Source: Fodinibacter sp963811825 (GTDB taxonomy: Bacteria > Actinomycetota > Actinomycetes > Actinomycetales > Dermatophilaceae). From it: a stretch of DNA of 64,000 nucleotides. The translations under genes and the position numbers were made by a program. The number at the start of each line of letters is the position of its first letter. Position 1 is the first letter of the stretch. Below, one piece after another: positions 17,940 to 26,069 of the stretch. The stretch spans positions 1 through 64,000 of the forward strand of contig CAWESS010000018.1 in the NCBI GenBank assembly GCA_963811825.1, written 5' to 3'. The notes beneath the pieces are model-generated. The model saw only the letters and a program-made list of their open reading frames with translations. It did not search any database and was not told the DNA's origin.

Positions 17940-18389
17940 ATGCCGCTGAACCCCGAGACCATCGCATCGCTGTCACCGGCGGGCTTGTTCGAGCTCATCA
18001 AGGGCATGTCGGACGCGGACATCCGCGCCGACCTCGGCGGCGAGCACCGTCGCGAGATCCTCGAGGCGGTCTTCGCCCACTTCCCCGCGCAGTTCCGCCC
18101 CGACAAGGCCGGCGACCGCAGGGCGCGGATCGACTTCCGCATCACCGGTGGCCCGGGCGACAGCAGCGACACCTATGCCGTCGTCGTCGAGGACGGCGCC
18201 TGCCGCATCGAGCCGGGGGCGAGCGAGTCACCCGACCTGTCGCTCATGCTCGGCCCGGTCGAGTTCCTCAAGCTCATCACCGGCTCGGGCAACCCGGCCA
18301 TGATGTTCATGATGGGCAAGATCAAGGCCCGCGGCGACCTCGGCCTGGCCGGCGCCCTCTCGAACTGGTTCGAGTCCCCCAAGGGCTGA
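17940..18389 (+). CDS. SCP2 sterol-binding-domain protein
   Basis: 149 residues. After about 50 residues (MPLNPETIASLSPAGLFELI onward) comes an SCP2-like lipid-binding domain: ARIDFRITGG, YAVVVEDGACRIEPGASESPDLSLMLGPVEFLKLITG and AMMFMMGKIKARGDLGLA, where the last segment is the hallmark of the fold. Bacterial members bind lipids or act as accessory domains; the role is unknown. TAGGTT at 17885-17890 predicts transcription from about 17897, which would exclude the earlier in-frame ATG 17892, and GGAGC lies just upstream of ATG 17940. Confidence 0.82.
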   Translation: MPLNPETIASLSPAGLFELIKGMSDADIRADLGGEHRREILEAVFAHFPAQFRPDKAGDRRARIDFRITGGPGDSSDTYAVVVEDGACRIEPGASESPDLSLMLGPVEFLKLITGSGNPAMMFMMGKIKARGDLGLAGALSNWFESPKG

Positions 18390-18405
18390 CCGCACGGCAT
18401 CCGGC

Positions 18406-18436
18406 TTGACCCTCACGCGACGTCAGGCATCACGGT
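18406..18436 (+). promoter_or_regulatory. MerR-type promoter (19-bp spacer) with TipA-like operator
   Basis: TTGACC (18406-18411) and CACGGT (18431-18436) are separated by 19 bp, the stretched spacing that MerR activators need. The spacer holds the imperfect palindrome CCTCACGCGACGTCAGG (18411-18427), which resembles the tipA promoter of Streptomyces (CCTCACGTCACGTGAGG, from memory). The predicted transcription start is ATG 18443 itself. Autoactivation by the downstream gene is the natural reading. Confidence 0.65.
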
Positions 18437-18442
18437 GGTGAC

Positions 18443-19234
18443 ATGACCGCAACGAGCCAGCACACTGCATCCGTGGAACTCACGGTGGGCCAGGTGGCGC
18501 AGTCCTTCGGCGTCACGGTGCGCACCCTGCACCACTACGACGCCGAGGGCCTCGTCGTGCCGAGTGCGCGCACCCACGCCGGGTACCGCCTCTACACGGA
18601 TGCCGACCTGTCCCGGCTCGCCGTCGTCGTCACCTACCGCCGACTCGGCCTGCCGCTCACCCAGGTGCGCGACCTGCTCGACGGCGAGGGGTCGGCGGCC
18701 GAGCACCTGCGACGCCAGCGCGATGCGGTCCTGACCCGGCGGGACGAGCTGACCGAGCTCGTCGCCGCCATCGACGCAGCACTGGAGGCAGAGATGAACG
18801 ACCGACCCGCGACGACCGAGGAGCTCAAGGACCTCTTCGGCGACGGCTTCTCCGAGGAGCAGCAGGCCGAGGCGGAGCAGCGCTGGGGCGAGAGCGACGC
18901 GTGGAAGCAGTCGGCGGCCCGCAGCAAGCGCTACACCCCCGCGGACTGGGCCGCGATCAAGACCGAGGGGGATGCCGTGAACGCCGCCCTCGTCGCCGCG
19001 CTGCGGTCGGGTGTACCCGCCACCTCGGACGAGGCGATGGATGCCGCGGAGGCCCACCGCGCGCACATCGCGCGCTGGTTCTACGACCTCGACCACACCT
19101 TCCACCGCGGACTGGCCGACATGTACCTCGCCGACCCGCGGTTCACGAAGACCTACGAGGACCAGGCCCCGGGCCTCGCGCAGTACGTGCACGACGCGAT
19201 CCACGCGAACGCCGACCGGCACGAGCGCGCCTGA
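18443..19234 (+). CDS. MerR family regulator with TipAS-like antibiotic-binding domain
   Basis: 263 residues. The N-terminal winged helix-turn-helix (LTVGQVAQSFGVTVRTLHHYDAEGLV) is MerR type; a coiled linker follows (residues 80-115), then a TipAS domain of about 140 residues (RSKRYTPADWAAIKTEGDAV, ARWFYDLDHTFHRGLADMYLADPRF). In Streptomyces, TipAL binds thiopeptides through a cysteine. This protein contains no cysteine at all, so any ligand must bind non-covalently. The mRNA appears leaderless from a 19-bp-spacer promoter. Members of this subfamily often act as multidrug sensors; which gene besides its own it controls is not evident. Confidence 0.9.
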   Translation: MTATSQHTASVELTVGQVAQSFGVTVRTLHHYDAEGLVVPSARTHAGYRLYTDADLSRLAVVVTYRRLGLPLTQVRDLLDGEGSAAEHLRRQRDAVLTRRDELTELVAAIDAALEAEMNDRPATTEELKDLFGDGFSEEQQAEAEQRWGESDAWKQSAARSKRYTPADWAAIKTEGDAVNAALVAALRSGVPATSDEAMDAAEAHRAHIARWFYDLDHTFHRGLADMYLADPRFTKTYEDQAPGLAQYVHDAIHANADRHERA

Positions 19235-19277
19235 CCGAGCCGTCGCTGGCTGTTCGACCCGTTGGTCCCAGGCACCC

Positions 19278-19340
19278 GTCGAGAGGAGGCAACACGCAGG
19301 GCGAACCCGGCCCGGGCTCTGCGTGTTGCCTCCTCTCGAC
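19278..19340. terminator. long intergenic hairpin with shared TCGAGAGGAGGCAAC arm (copy 1)
   Basis: Arms at 19278-19299 and 19319-19340 are perfect 22-base reverse complements around a 19-nt GC-rich loop. The stem is strong enough to act as a terminator for the MerR gene. The arm sequence recurs in the hairpin at 59966-60025. There is no T run. Confidence 0.65.
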
Positions 19341-19406
19341 CCAGGTGGGGGTGGGGTCGGATGCCGTGGGCGGCCGGTGTCGTGGCGCTGGCCTAGGCTC
19401 GCCTGC

Positions 19407-20051
19407 GTGACGGGACGCGACGGGCTGTTCATCGCCTTCGAGGGTGGCGACGGCGCGGGCAAGTCGACGCAGGTTCGGCTGCTCGCGCAGGCCCTGCGCG
19501 CCCGGGGGCGCACCGTGCTCGTCACCCGTCAGCCCGGTGGCACCGAGCTGGGCGCGGCGATCCGCGACCTCGTGCTGCACGGCGACCACGTCTCGCCCCG
19601 GGCCGAGGCCCTGCTGTTCGCCGCCGACAAGGCCCACCACGTCGACGAGCTCGTGCGCCCCGCCCTCGAGCGCGGCGAGGTCGTGCTCACCGACAGGTAC
19701 ACCGACTCCTCGGTCGCCTACCAGGGGGCCGGTCGCGACCTCGGGGCCACCGAGGTGCACGACCTGCAGATGTGGGCCGTGCACGACCTCGTTCCCGTGC
19801 TCACCGTCATCGTCGACATCACGGCTGCGGAGGGCCGCCGGCGCCGGGGCGACACCCACGACCGGCTCGAGTCCGAGGCCGACGCCTTCCACGAGGCGAT
19901 CCGCCAGCACTTCCTCACGATGGCGGCCGAGCACCCGCAGCGCTACCTCGTGCTCGACGGCACCGAGGCGCCAGAGCACCTGCACGAGCAGGTCATGGCG
20001 CGGCTCGAGGCGATGGCGCTGGTGGCCCCGACGTCCGCGGTGACGCCGTGA
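19407..20051 (+). CDS. tmk: dTMP kinase
   Basis: 214 residues. It phosphorylates dTMP to dTDP for DNA synthesis. The P-loop is FEGGDGAGKSTQ (residues 11-22), the DR motif is LTDRYTDSSVAYQGAGR and the lid region is RRRRGDTHDRLE. GTG 19407 follows TAGGCT (19394-19399) with no Shine-Dalgarno, so it is another likely leaderless start. The stop overlaps the holB start (GTGA), and the tmk-holB pair is a common operon in bacteria. Confidence 0.96.
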   Translation: MTGRDGLFIAFEGGDGAGKSTQVRLLAQALRARGRTVLVTRQPGGTELGAAIRDLVLHGDHVSPRAEALLFAADKAHHVDELVRPALERGEVVLTDRYTDSSVAYQGAGRDLGATEVHDLQMWAVHDLVPVLTVIVDITAAEGRRRRGDTHDRLESEADAFHEAIRQHFLTMAAEHPQRYLVLDGTEAPEHLHEQVMARLEAMALVAPTSAVTP

Positions 20052-21187
20052 CCGTCTGGCGCGACGTCATCGGCCAGGAGGCCGCGGTCGCCACGCTCGA
20101 GCACGCCGTTCGCACCCCGGCGGCGATGACCCACGCCTGGTTGTTCACCGGGCCGCCCGGCTCGGGCCGCTCGGTGGCTGCCCGCGCCTTCGCGGCTGCG
20201 CTGCTGTGCCCCGACGACGGCTGTGGTCACTGCCGGGAGTGCCGCACCGCCCTCGAGGGCACCCACGCCGACGTCGACGTCATCGCGACCGAAGGGCTCA
20301 CGATCAAGGTCGAGCAGGCCCGCGACCTCGTGCAGCTGGCCGCGCGCAGCCCGTCGGTCGGGCGGTACCGGGTGCTCATCGTCGAGGATGCCGACCGACT
20401 CACCGAGCGCGCGGCCGACGCCCTGCTCAAGGCCCTCGAGGAGCCCACCCCCCGCACGGTGTGGATGTTGTGTGCCCCCTCCGTCGAGGACGTCATCATC
20501 ACCATCCGCTCACGCTCGCGGCACGTCCGCCTGCGCACCCCGTCGGTCGAGGCCGTCGCCGACCTGCTGACCCGGCGCGACGGGGTCGACCCGCCGATGG
20601 CCCTGTACGCCGCGCGGGCCGCGCAGTCGCACGTCGGGCTGGCCCGACGGCTGGCCAGGGACGAACACGCACGCATCCGTCGCCACGACGTCATCGGCCT
20701 CGCGGCGAAGATCGTCAGCGTCGGCGACGCGATCGGGGCGGCCAGCGACATCATGACGATCGCGACGGAGGAGTCGGCCGCGGCATCCGGTGAACGCGAC
20801 GCCGCTGAGCGCACGCGCCTGATGGAGGTGCTGGGCGCCGACCCGTCGGCCCGCACCCAGCCGCCGCACATCCGCTCGCAGCTCTCCTCGCTCGAGAAGG
20901 AGCAGAAGACCCGCGCCACCCGGTTCACCCGAGACGTCATCGACCGGGCGCTGGTCGACCTGCTGTCGGTCTACCGCGATGCCCTGGTCCTGCGCACCCG
21001 CGCCGGCACCGCCCTGGTCAACGAGGACAGCCGCCAGGTCGTCCAGCGGGTCAGCGAGGTGTTCGAGGCGGAGGCACTCCTGCGGGCGATGGACGCCATC
21101 GGCACCGCCCGCGAGCGCATCGGTGCCAACGTCAACCCCCTGCTCGCCCTCGAGGCGATGGCACTGCAGCTGCGGCTGCCCCGCTGA
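20048..21187 (+). CDS. holB: DNA polymerase III subunit delta'
   Basis: 379 residues, AAA+ clamp-loader subunit. It begins WRDVIGQEAAVATLEHAV, has a P-loop GPPGSGRS (about residues 38-45), a four-cysteine zinc module CPDDGCGHCRECRTALEG, and the sensor region ALLKALEEPTPRTVWMLCAP. The SRC motif of active clamp-loader arms appears as SRSRH, consistent with delta' of Actinobacteria. GTG 20048 overlaps the tmk stop, so translation is probably coupled. Confidence 0.93.
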   Translation: MTVWRDVIGQEAAVATLEHAVRTPAAMTHAWLFTGPPGSGRSVAARAFAAALLCPDDGCGHCRECRTALEGTHADVDVIATEGLTIKVEQARDLVQLAARSPSVGRYRVLIVEDADRLTERAADALLKALEEPTPRTVWMLCAPSVEDVIITIRSRSRHVRLRTPSVEAVADLLTRRDGVDPPMALYAARAAQSHVGLARRLARDEHARIRRHDVIGLAAKIVSVGDAIGAASDIMTIATEESAAASGERDAAERTRLMEVLGADPSARTQPPHIRSQLSSLEKEQKTRATRFTRDVIDRALVDLLSVYRDALVLRTRAGTALVNEDSRQVVQRVSEVFEAEALLRAMDAIGTARERIGANVNPLLALEAMALQLRLPR

Positions 21188-21299
21188 GGCGACCCGACGG
21201 CATCCGGCATCGGCACCTCCCGTGGGAGCATCGCGACCGCTACCTGATCGTGACCTGCTCGATTCCGCCCGGCGCAGGTTGCTCGCCTATCGTGCGGCC

Positions 21300-22841
21300 A
21301 TGAGCCGCCGCCGCATCGCTGCCCTCGCCGGTGCCACGGTCGCCGCCCTGCTGGTCTCCGGGTGCACGCTGCCCGGGCTCGGGGGTTCGGAGGGCAAGGT
21401 TGCCGTGTCCACCGCTCCGCAGACCCCGCCGCCCGGGTCGGAGGACCTGTCCTCGTTCTACTCCCAGCAGCTGCGGTGGAGCGACTGCGAGGGGGCGCAG
21501 TGCGCCACCCTCGAGGTGCCGGTGGACTACGCGGCGCCTCAGGGCGACACCCTCGAGGTGGCCGTCATCAAGGTGCCGGCGCAGCGTGACTCCAAGCGCC
21601 TGGGCTCCTTGGTCGTCAACCCGGGTGGGCCCGGGGGATCGGGGGTCGACTACGCCCGGGCCGCCGACTTCATCGTCGGCAAGGGGGTGCGCGACGCCTA
21701 TGACGTCGTCGGTTTCGACCCGCGCGGCGTGGGGCGCTCGGCGCCGATCGACTGCCTCAGCGACTCCGAGCTCGACACCTTCCTCGGCTCGGACCCGACG
21801 CCCGACGACGCCGCGGAAGAGCAGAAGTTCGCTGCGACGGCCCAGGGTCTGGGGCAGGGCTGCGAGAGCACCGCCGGGCCCCTGCTCGGACACGTCGCGA
21901 CTCAGGATGCCGCGCGCGACATGGACATCCTGCGGGCCGCGCTGGGGGAGAGCCGGCTGACCTACCTCGGCAAGTCCTACGGCACCTACCTCGGCGCCGT
22001 GTACGCCGACCTCTTCCCCGCCCAGGTCGGACGCATGGTGCTCGACGGTGTCGTCGCGCCCGACCTCACCCCCGAGGAGGTCAACCTCGGGCAGGCCAAG
22101 GGCTTCGAGCGGGCGACCCGTGAGTGGGCCGCCTACTGCGTCGAGGAGGGGGACTGCCCGCTCGGCGAGTCCGTCGACGAGGTGATGGAGGGGCTGCGCG
22201 CGTTCCTGCTCGCCGTCGACGCGAACCCGCTGCCCAAGACGGGTGACAACGCCGTGCCCGTCCTCACCGAGGGCTGGGCCTCCCTCGGCATCGCGGCCGC
22301 GATGTACGACCAGGGCCAGTGGCGCACGCTCGTGGACGCGATGACCGAGGCGCAGACCGGCGACGGCACCTCCCTGATGCAGCTCGCGAACCAGTACGCC
22401 GACCGCAACCCCGGGGGCCAGTACGCCGGCAACATCATGGAGGTCATCTACGCCGTCAACTGCCTGGACAAGCCCGACGGCGACGACGTGGCCGAGCGGG
22501 CGAGACTGGCCGACGAGGCGGTCGCCGAGGCCCCGACGTGGGGTCCGTTCCTCATGTGGAGCTCGCTGCCGTGCGGCTTCTGGCCGGTCGAGCCGACGGG
22601 TGCGCCCAAGACCATCTCGGCGGAGGGCGCGGCGCCCATCGTCGTCATCGGGACGACCCGCGACCCGGCGACGCCCTACGAGTGGGCGGTGCGCCTGCGC
22701 GACCAGCTCGCAGACGCCTCGCTCATCACCTTCGACGGTGACGGTCACACGGCCTACACCCGCTCCAACGACTGTGTCGACGATGCGGTGGACGAGTTCT
22801 ACCTCGAGGGCACGGTGCCCGAGGACGGACTGTCCTGTTGA
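21300..22841 (+). CDS. lipoprotein alpha/beta-hydrolase, tripeptidyl aminopeptidase (TAP/SlpD) family
   Basis: 513 residues. The signal sequence MSRRRIAALAGATVAALLVS ends in lipobox LVSGC, so the mature protein should be anchored outside the membrane through Cys. The hydrolase core has VVNPGGPGGSGVDYAR (oxyanion hole), FDPRGVGRSAP, the nucleophile serine in YLGKSYGTYLG, and a C-terminal TAP-like part with IGTTRDPATPYEWAVRL (acid) and GDGHTAYTRSNDCVDDAV (base His). Relatives are Streptomyces Tap/SlpD and mycobacterial CaeA, which cut tripeptides or lipid esters. TATCGT at 21288-21293 makes ATG 21300 the predicted first base of the mRNA. Confidence 0.92.
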   Translation: MSRRRIAALAGATVAALLVSGCTLPGLGGSEGKVAVSTAPQTPPPGSEDLSSFYSQQLRWSDCEGAQCATLEVPVDYAAPQGDTLEVAVIKVPAQRDSKRLGSLVVNPGGPGGSGVDYARAADFIVGKGVRDAYDVVGFDPRGVGRSAPIDCLSDSELDTFLGSDPTPDDAAEEQKFAATAQGLGQGCESTAGPLLGHVATQDAARDMDILRAALGESRLTYLGKSYGTYLGAVYADLFPAQVGRMVLDGVVAPDLTPEEVNLGQAKGFERATREWAAYCVEEGDCPLGESVDEVMEGLRAFLLAVDANPLPKTGDNAVPVLTEGWASLGIAAAMYDQGQWRTLVDAMTEAQTGDGTSLMQLANQYADRNPGGQYAGNIMEVIYAVNCLDKPDGDDVAERARLADEAVAEAPTWGPFLMWSSLPCGFWPVEPTGAPKTISAEGAAPIVVIGTTRDPATPYEWAVRLRDQLADASLITFDGDGHTAYTRSNDCVDDAVDEFYLEGTVPEDGLSC

Positions 22842-22865
22842 ACGTCACGTCCTGCGGGGCGCGCG

Positions 22866-23636
22866 TCAGCCGAAGGCGTAGACCGCCGTGACCGTGACGC
22901 CCACGGCCTGGCTGCCGAGCTCGATCGGAACTGCTGATTGGGCTGCGGTGTCCATGCTCTCGCGGCCGTAGGCGATCGGGCTCGGGGTCGAGACCTGCTC
23001 GCTGATGCTCACGAGCGGCCCGAGGTCGCGTCCGACCGCCTCTGCGTAGGCCTCGGCCTTGGCCTTGGCGTCCTCCACGGCTCGGGTCCGGGCATCGGTG
23101 AGCAGTGAGCCGGTGCCCTCGAGCGCGAGGCTGATGCCGTTGACGCGGGCGTCGTTGCCGCCCGCGGACACAGCGGCCGAGATGGCCCCCCCTGCCTTGT
23201 CGATGTCTCGCAACGTGGCGCTGACCGACTCGTTGACCGTGTATCCCCGCAGCACGGGTGAGCCGCCTGCTGGTGGGTAGTCGTAGGTCGGGCTGATGTT
23301 CAGGCCGGTCGTCTGCAGGTCCTCAGCCTTCACGCCGGCCTTCTTGAGGGCATCGTGCACACGCTGTGCGACGGCATTCGCCTTGTCGAGGGCGACGTCG
23401 ACCGAGGGTTCGGTGACCTCCACCCCCATGTCGAGTCGAAGGGTGTCCGGCGTTCCCTTCACGGTGCCGGTCCCCGTGACGGTGATGCCGGTCGGCTGGG
23501 CGGCGGTCGTGACCGTCGGGGTGAACGCGGACGCGCGATCACCGGTGAGGACGGCTCCGGCGGTGACGGCGGCGGCGAGGGCAAGGGTGCCGAGGGCGGC
23601 GAGCGTGGCGTAGCGGAGGGTGGTGTTGGTGGCCAT
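22866..23636 (-). CDS. SIMPL-domain (DUF541) exported protein
   Basis: 256 residues. One N-terminal membrane-spanning signal (LRYATLAALGTLALAAAV) leads into a SIMPL/DUF541 domain: ITVTGTGTVKGTPDTLRLDMGVE, LDKANAVAQRVHDALKKAGV and LQTTGLNISPTYDY. In Brucella (BP26) and E. coli (YggE) such periplasmic proteins form ring oligomers and have been linked to stress resistance. The start ATG 23636 is chosen over upstream in-frame codons because the signal peptide follows it immediately. It converges with the peptidase gene. Confidence 0.88.
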   Translation of the reverse strand: MATNTTLRYATLAALGTLALAAAVTAGAVLTGDRASAFTPTVTTAAQPTGITVTGTGTVKGTPDTLRLDMGVEVTEPSVDVALDKANAVAQRVHDALKKAGVKAEDLQTTGLNISPTYDYPPAGGSPVLRGYTVNESVSATLRDIDKAGGAISAAVSAGGNDARVNGISLALEGTGSLLTDARTRAVEDAKAKAEAYAEAVGRDLGPLVSISEQVSTPSPIAYGRESMDTAAQSAVPIELGSQAVGVTVTAVYAFG

Positions 23637-23724
23637 GGGGGTCGGACGCACCGGGCCGACCCGCTGGTTCCCGGTGCGCAGGGGTTCCCCCCGCGGCGTA
23701 CGGGAGACGGCTGTCGGCAGGGGA

Positions 23725-23754
23725 TTCGCGCCGACCGCAGTCGCCTCGTATACT
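23725..23754 (+). promoter_or_regulatory. promoter of tRNA-Thr
   Basis: TATACT (23749-23754) is a strong -10 box in GC-rich DNA; TTCGCG (23725-23730) lies 18 bp upstream as a weak -35. The tRNA begins 33 bases downstream of the -10 box. Confidence 0.5.
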
Positions 23755-23786
23755 CGTGCGGCGTGCCTGAGCCTGCTCGGGCGCAC

Positions 23787-23863
23787 GCCGCCTTAGCTCA
23801 GTCGGCCAGAGCGATTCACTCGTAATGAATAGGTCATCGGTTCGATTCCGATAGGCGGCTCCA
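23787..23863 (+). tRNA. tRNA-Thr (anticodon CGT)
   Basis: 77 bases including an encoded CCA (23861-23863). The acceptor stem pairs GCCGCCT with AGGCGGC. The anticodon arm is ATTCA-CTCGTAA-TGAAT, so the anticodon is CGT and reads ACG threonine codons. The D arm (TTAGCTCAGTCGG) and the T arm with GGTTCGATTCC are canonical. A terminator follows 18 bases downstream. Confidence 0.96.
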
Positions 23864-23880
23864 CGCACGTCCCGCAGGTC

Positions 23881-23911
23881 AGGCCCCCACGACAGCGTCG
23901 AGGGGGCCTTT
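23881..23911 (+). terminator. Rho-independent terminator of the tRNA gene
   Basis: AGGCCCCC (23881-23888) pairs with GGGGGCCT (23902-23909), followed by a short T run. Position and form fit a terminator for tRNA-Thr. Confidence 0.75.
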
Positions 23912-23947
23912 GCGATGGCGGGCGGCTGGACTCCGGGCGGGGCCGAC

Positions 23948-23965
23948 CATGAAGAATCGTTCATG
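23948..23965. promoter_or_regulatory. 18-bp CATGAA...TTCATG palindrome before the two-component operon
   Basis: CATGAAGAATCGTTCATG has perfect 6-bp half-sites around a 6-bp centre, 36 bases before ATG 24002. It is AT-rich relative to its surroundings. It shares length and half-sites with 6545-6562. OmpR-type regulators, such as the one at 26070, could bind it; that link is inference. Confidence 0.5.
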
Positions 23966-24001
23966 TGCCCCTCACCGCGGGCTCACGAGCACCGACCCAC
24001 G

Positions 24002-24630
24002 ATGGAAGACATGAGCCCGAAGCCAACGCCCCGCAGCACCCGCCCCGATGCCGGCCCTCGTGCGCGCGGTGTCGCTCGGCGCCTCGGCGCGTTCGCCCTG
24101 GTCGGCGCCACCGCCCTCGGCCTGGCCGCGTGTGGGAACGAGGCCGAGCCCGAGGCGGTCGGCACGCCCATCGTCCTGTCGAGCACGGGGGCGACCGGAT
24201 CCCCCGGGGCTACCTCGAGCGCCGTCGCCCTCCGCCAGCACGCCATCGGGGAGCCCGTCGGCCAGCGTGGGGCCGCACCCGTCGTGGCGGTCGTCCGCGA
24301 CGGCTCGGCGAACGTCGACGTCGACGACCAGCGCGGCGACGGCACCTCGGTCCGAGTGGCCGAGGTGCGCCTGACGCGCCGGGGCCGGCCACGTCGTCAT
24401 CATGGACCCCCGCACCCGCCAGGTCCTGGGCAGCGCCGCCGTGAGCGCCGGCAGGACGCGTGGCGTCACCGTGCCCCTGACCACGCCCGTGGCGGCCAGC
24501 GGCGAGCTCGTCGCCCTCCTGCACGTCGACGACGGCGACGGTGCGCTTCGATCCCGCGACGGACGGCGTTGTCGTCGACGATGACGACGACGAGGCGGTC
24601 GACGATGACTTCGACTACATCCTTGCCTGA
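24002..24630 (+). pseudogene. exported/lipoprotein-like protein of the two-component operon, two frameshifts
   Basis: Three frames joined by two one-base insertions (near 24375-24390 and 24535-24545) give about 208 residues. A hydrophobic segment LGAFALVGATALGLAAC with a possible lipobox (GLAAC) precedes a small beta-rich domain that repeats in related secreted proteins (VVAVVRDGSANVDVDDQRGD, AEVRL, GHVVIMDPRTRQVLGSAAVS, GELVALLHVDDGDG), then an Asp-rich tail ending DDDFDYILA. The domain looks like the small halophile/actinobacterial domain annotated DUF7282, which is uncertain. ATG 24002 or ATG 24011 may be the start. It sits directly before the histidine kinase gene and may be its extracellular partner or target. 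The indels are likely sequence errors. Confidence 0.6.
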
Positions 24631-24674
24631 GCTGCTTGAGCGGGCTGAGCCCGTCCGAGGCACCCGGGCGCACT

Positions 24675-26065
24675 GTGGCGTCCTCGCGACTCCGCCCGCG
24701 TGCGGCTCCTGCTCGTCCAGGTGGGCCTCGTCGTCCTCGCCCTCCTCGTGACCCTCGTCATCACCCGCCAGTACCTCCTCGCGCGCGTCGACGACCGCGT
24801 CGATGCCGCCCTCACCCAGGAGGTCGACGAGTTCCGGGCGTTGGCGGAGACCGGCATCGACCCGGTCACCCGGGCGCCGTTCGACGACCCGCAGCGCCTC
24901 ATCCAGCTCCATCTGCAGCGCAGCATCCCGCAGCAGAACGAGACCATCCTGGGGCTCGTCAACGGGGTCCCCGTCAGCCGCGTCGCCCAGGAGCCACCCG
25001 TTCGGCTCGACCTCGACCCGGATGCCGTGGCCTCCTTCGCAGCGGCGCAGGACACCCGCACCGGTGAGATCGAGACCGAGCGCGGGGTCGTGACCTACCG
25101 GGTCGTGCCGGTGCTCGTGGAGGGGTCGACCCGTCGCGGCGCCCTCGTCGTCGGGCGTCTTCCGCGACCTCGAGCGGCGCGAGGTCGACGTCGTGACCTT
25201 CGTGCTCCTCGGCGCCGGCGGCGTCGGTCTCCTGCTCGCCGGGGCCCTGGCCTGGGTCGCGGCAGGGCGGGTGCTGCGCCCCGTCGACGACGTGCGCCGG
25301 GCCGCTGAGGAGATCGGTGCGTCCGACCTCTCGCGGCGCCTCGAGGTGCGCGGCTCCGACGAGGTCGCCGAGCTCGCCCGCACCTTCAACGGCATGCTCG
25401 ACCGGCTCGAGCACGCCTTCGCCGACCAGCGCCAGTTCCTCGACGACGCCAGCCATGAGCTGCGTACGCCGATCACGATCGTGCGCGGCAACCTCGAGAC
25501 GCTGAGCGAGGACCCCGTGCAGCGCGAGGCGTCGATGGCCGTCGTCCTCGACGAGCTCGACCGGATGGGACGCCTCGTCGAGGACCTGCTCACCCTGGCG
25601 CGGTCCGACGGTCCCGACTTCGTCGTCCTCGGGCAGGTCGAGGTCAGCGAGCTGACCCTGGGCGTGCTGACGAGGGCCCGGTCCCTGGCGGACCGTGACT
25701 GGCAGCTCGACGAGGTCGGTGCCGGGTTCTTCCGCGCCGACGAGCAGCGGGTCCTCCAGGCGATGCTCCAGCTCGCCGAGAACGCCGCTGGCCCACACCT
25801 CCCCGGGCGACGTCATCCGGGTGGGAAGCGCCATCAGCACCGACGCCGTCGACCTCTGGGTGCACGACAGCGGACCCGGCATCGACCCCGACCACGCGCC
25901 CGTGTGCTCGAGCGGTTCGTGCGGTCGGGGACCTCACGCGCCGACGGGGCCGGGCTCGGCCTCGCCATCGTGGCAGGCATCGCTCGCGCGCACCACGGCG
26001 AGGTCGTCATCGACGACACGGATGCCGGTGCTCGCGTCCGCCTGCACCTGCCGGTGGGAGGGTGA
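24675..26065 (+). pseudogene. sensor histidine kinase, several one-base frameshifts
   Basis: Joined across at least three indels this is a typical membrane kinase of about 460 residues: first membrane helix LLLVQVGLVVLALLVTLVI, extracellular sensor of about 120 residues, second helix VLLGAGGVGLLLAGALAWVA, HAMP, dimerisation box FLDDASHELRTPITIVRGNL with the phospho-accepting His, N box QLAENA, and ATP lid motifs DSGPGI and GAGLGLAI. Frame changes lie near 25150-25156 (an extra G in GGG), near 25787 and near 25900; a further one may lie near 24695, or the start is GTG 24700. The regulator gene follows five bases downstream. The number of errors in otherwise conserved motifs suggests poor base calling here. 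Confidence 0.75.
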
Positions 26066-26069
26066 TCCC

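Noticed and set aside
19319..19340. CCTCCTCTC arm as an anti-Shine-Dalgarno decoy RNA
   Set aside because: The similarity to the 16S rRNA 3' end is short and the hairpin would hide it; no evidence of a transcript.
23539..23964. Minus-strand frame containing AYRNRTDDLFITSESLWPTE
   Set aside because: This is the well-known false protein produced by translating the reverse strand of a tRNA; here it is tRNA-Thr.
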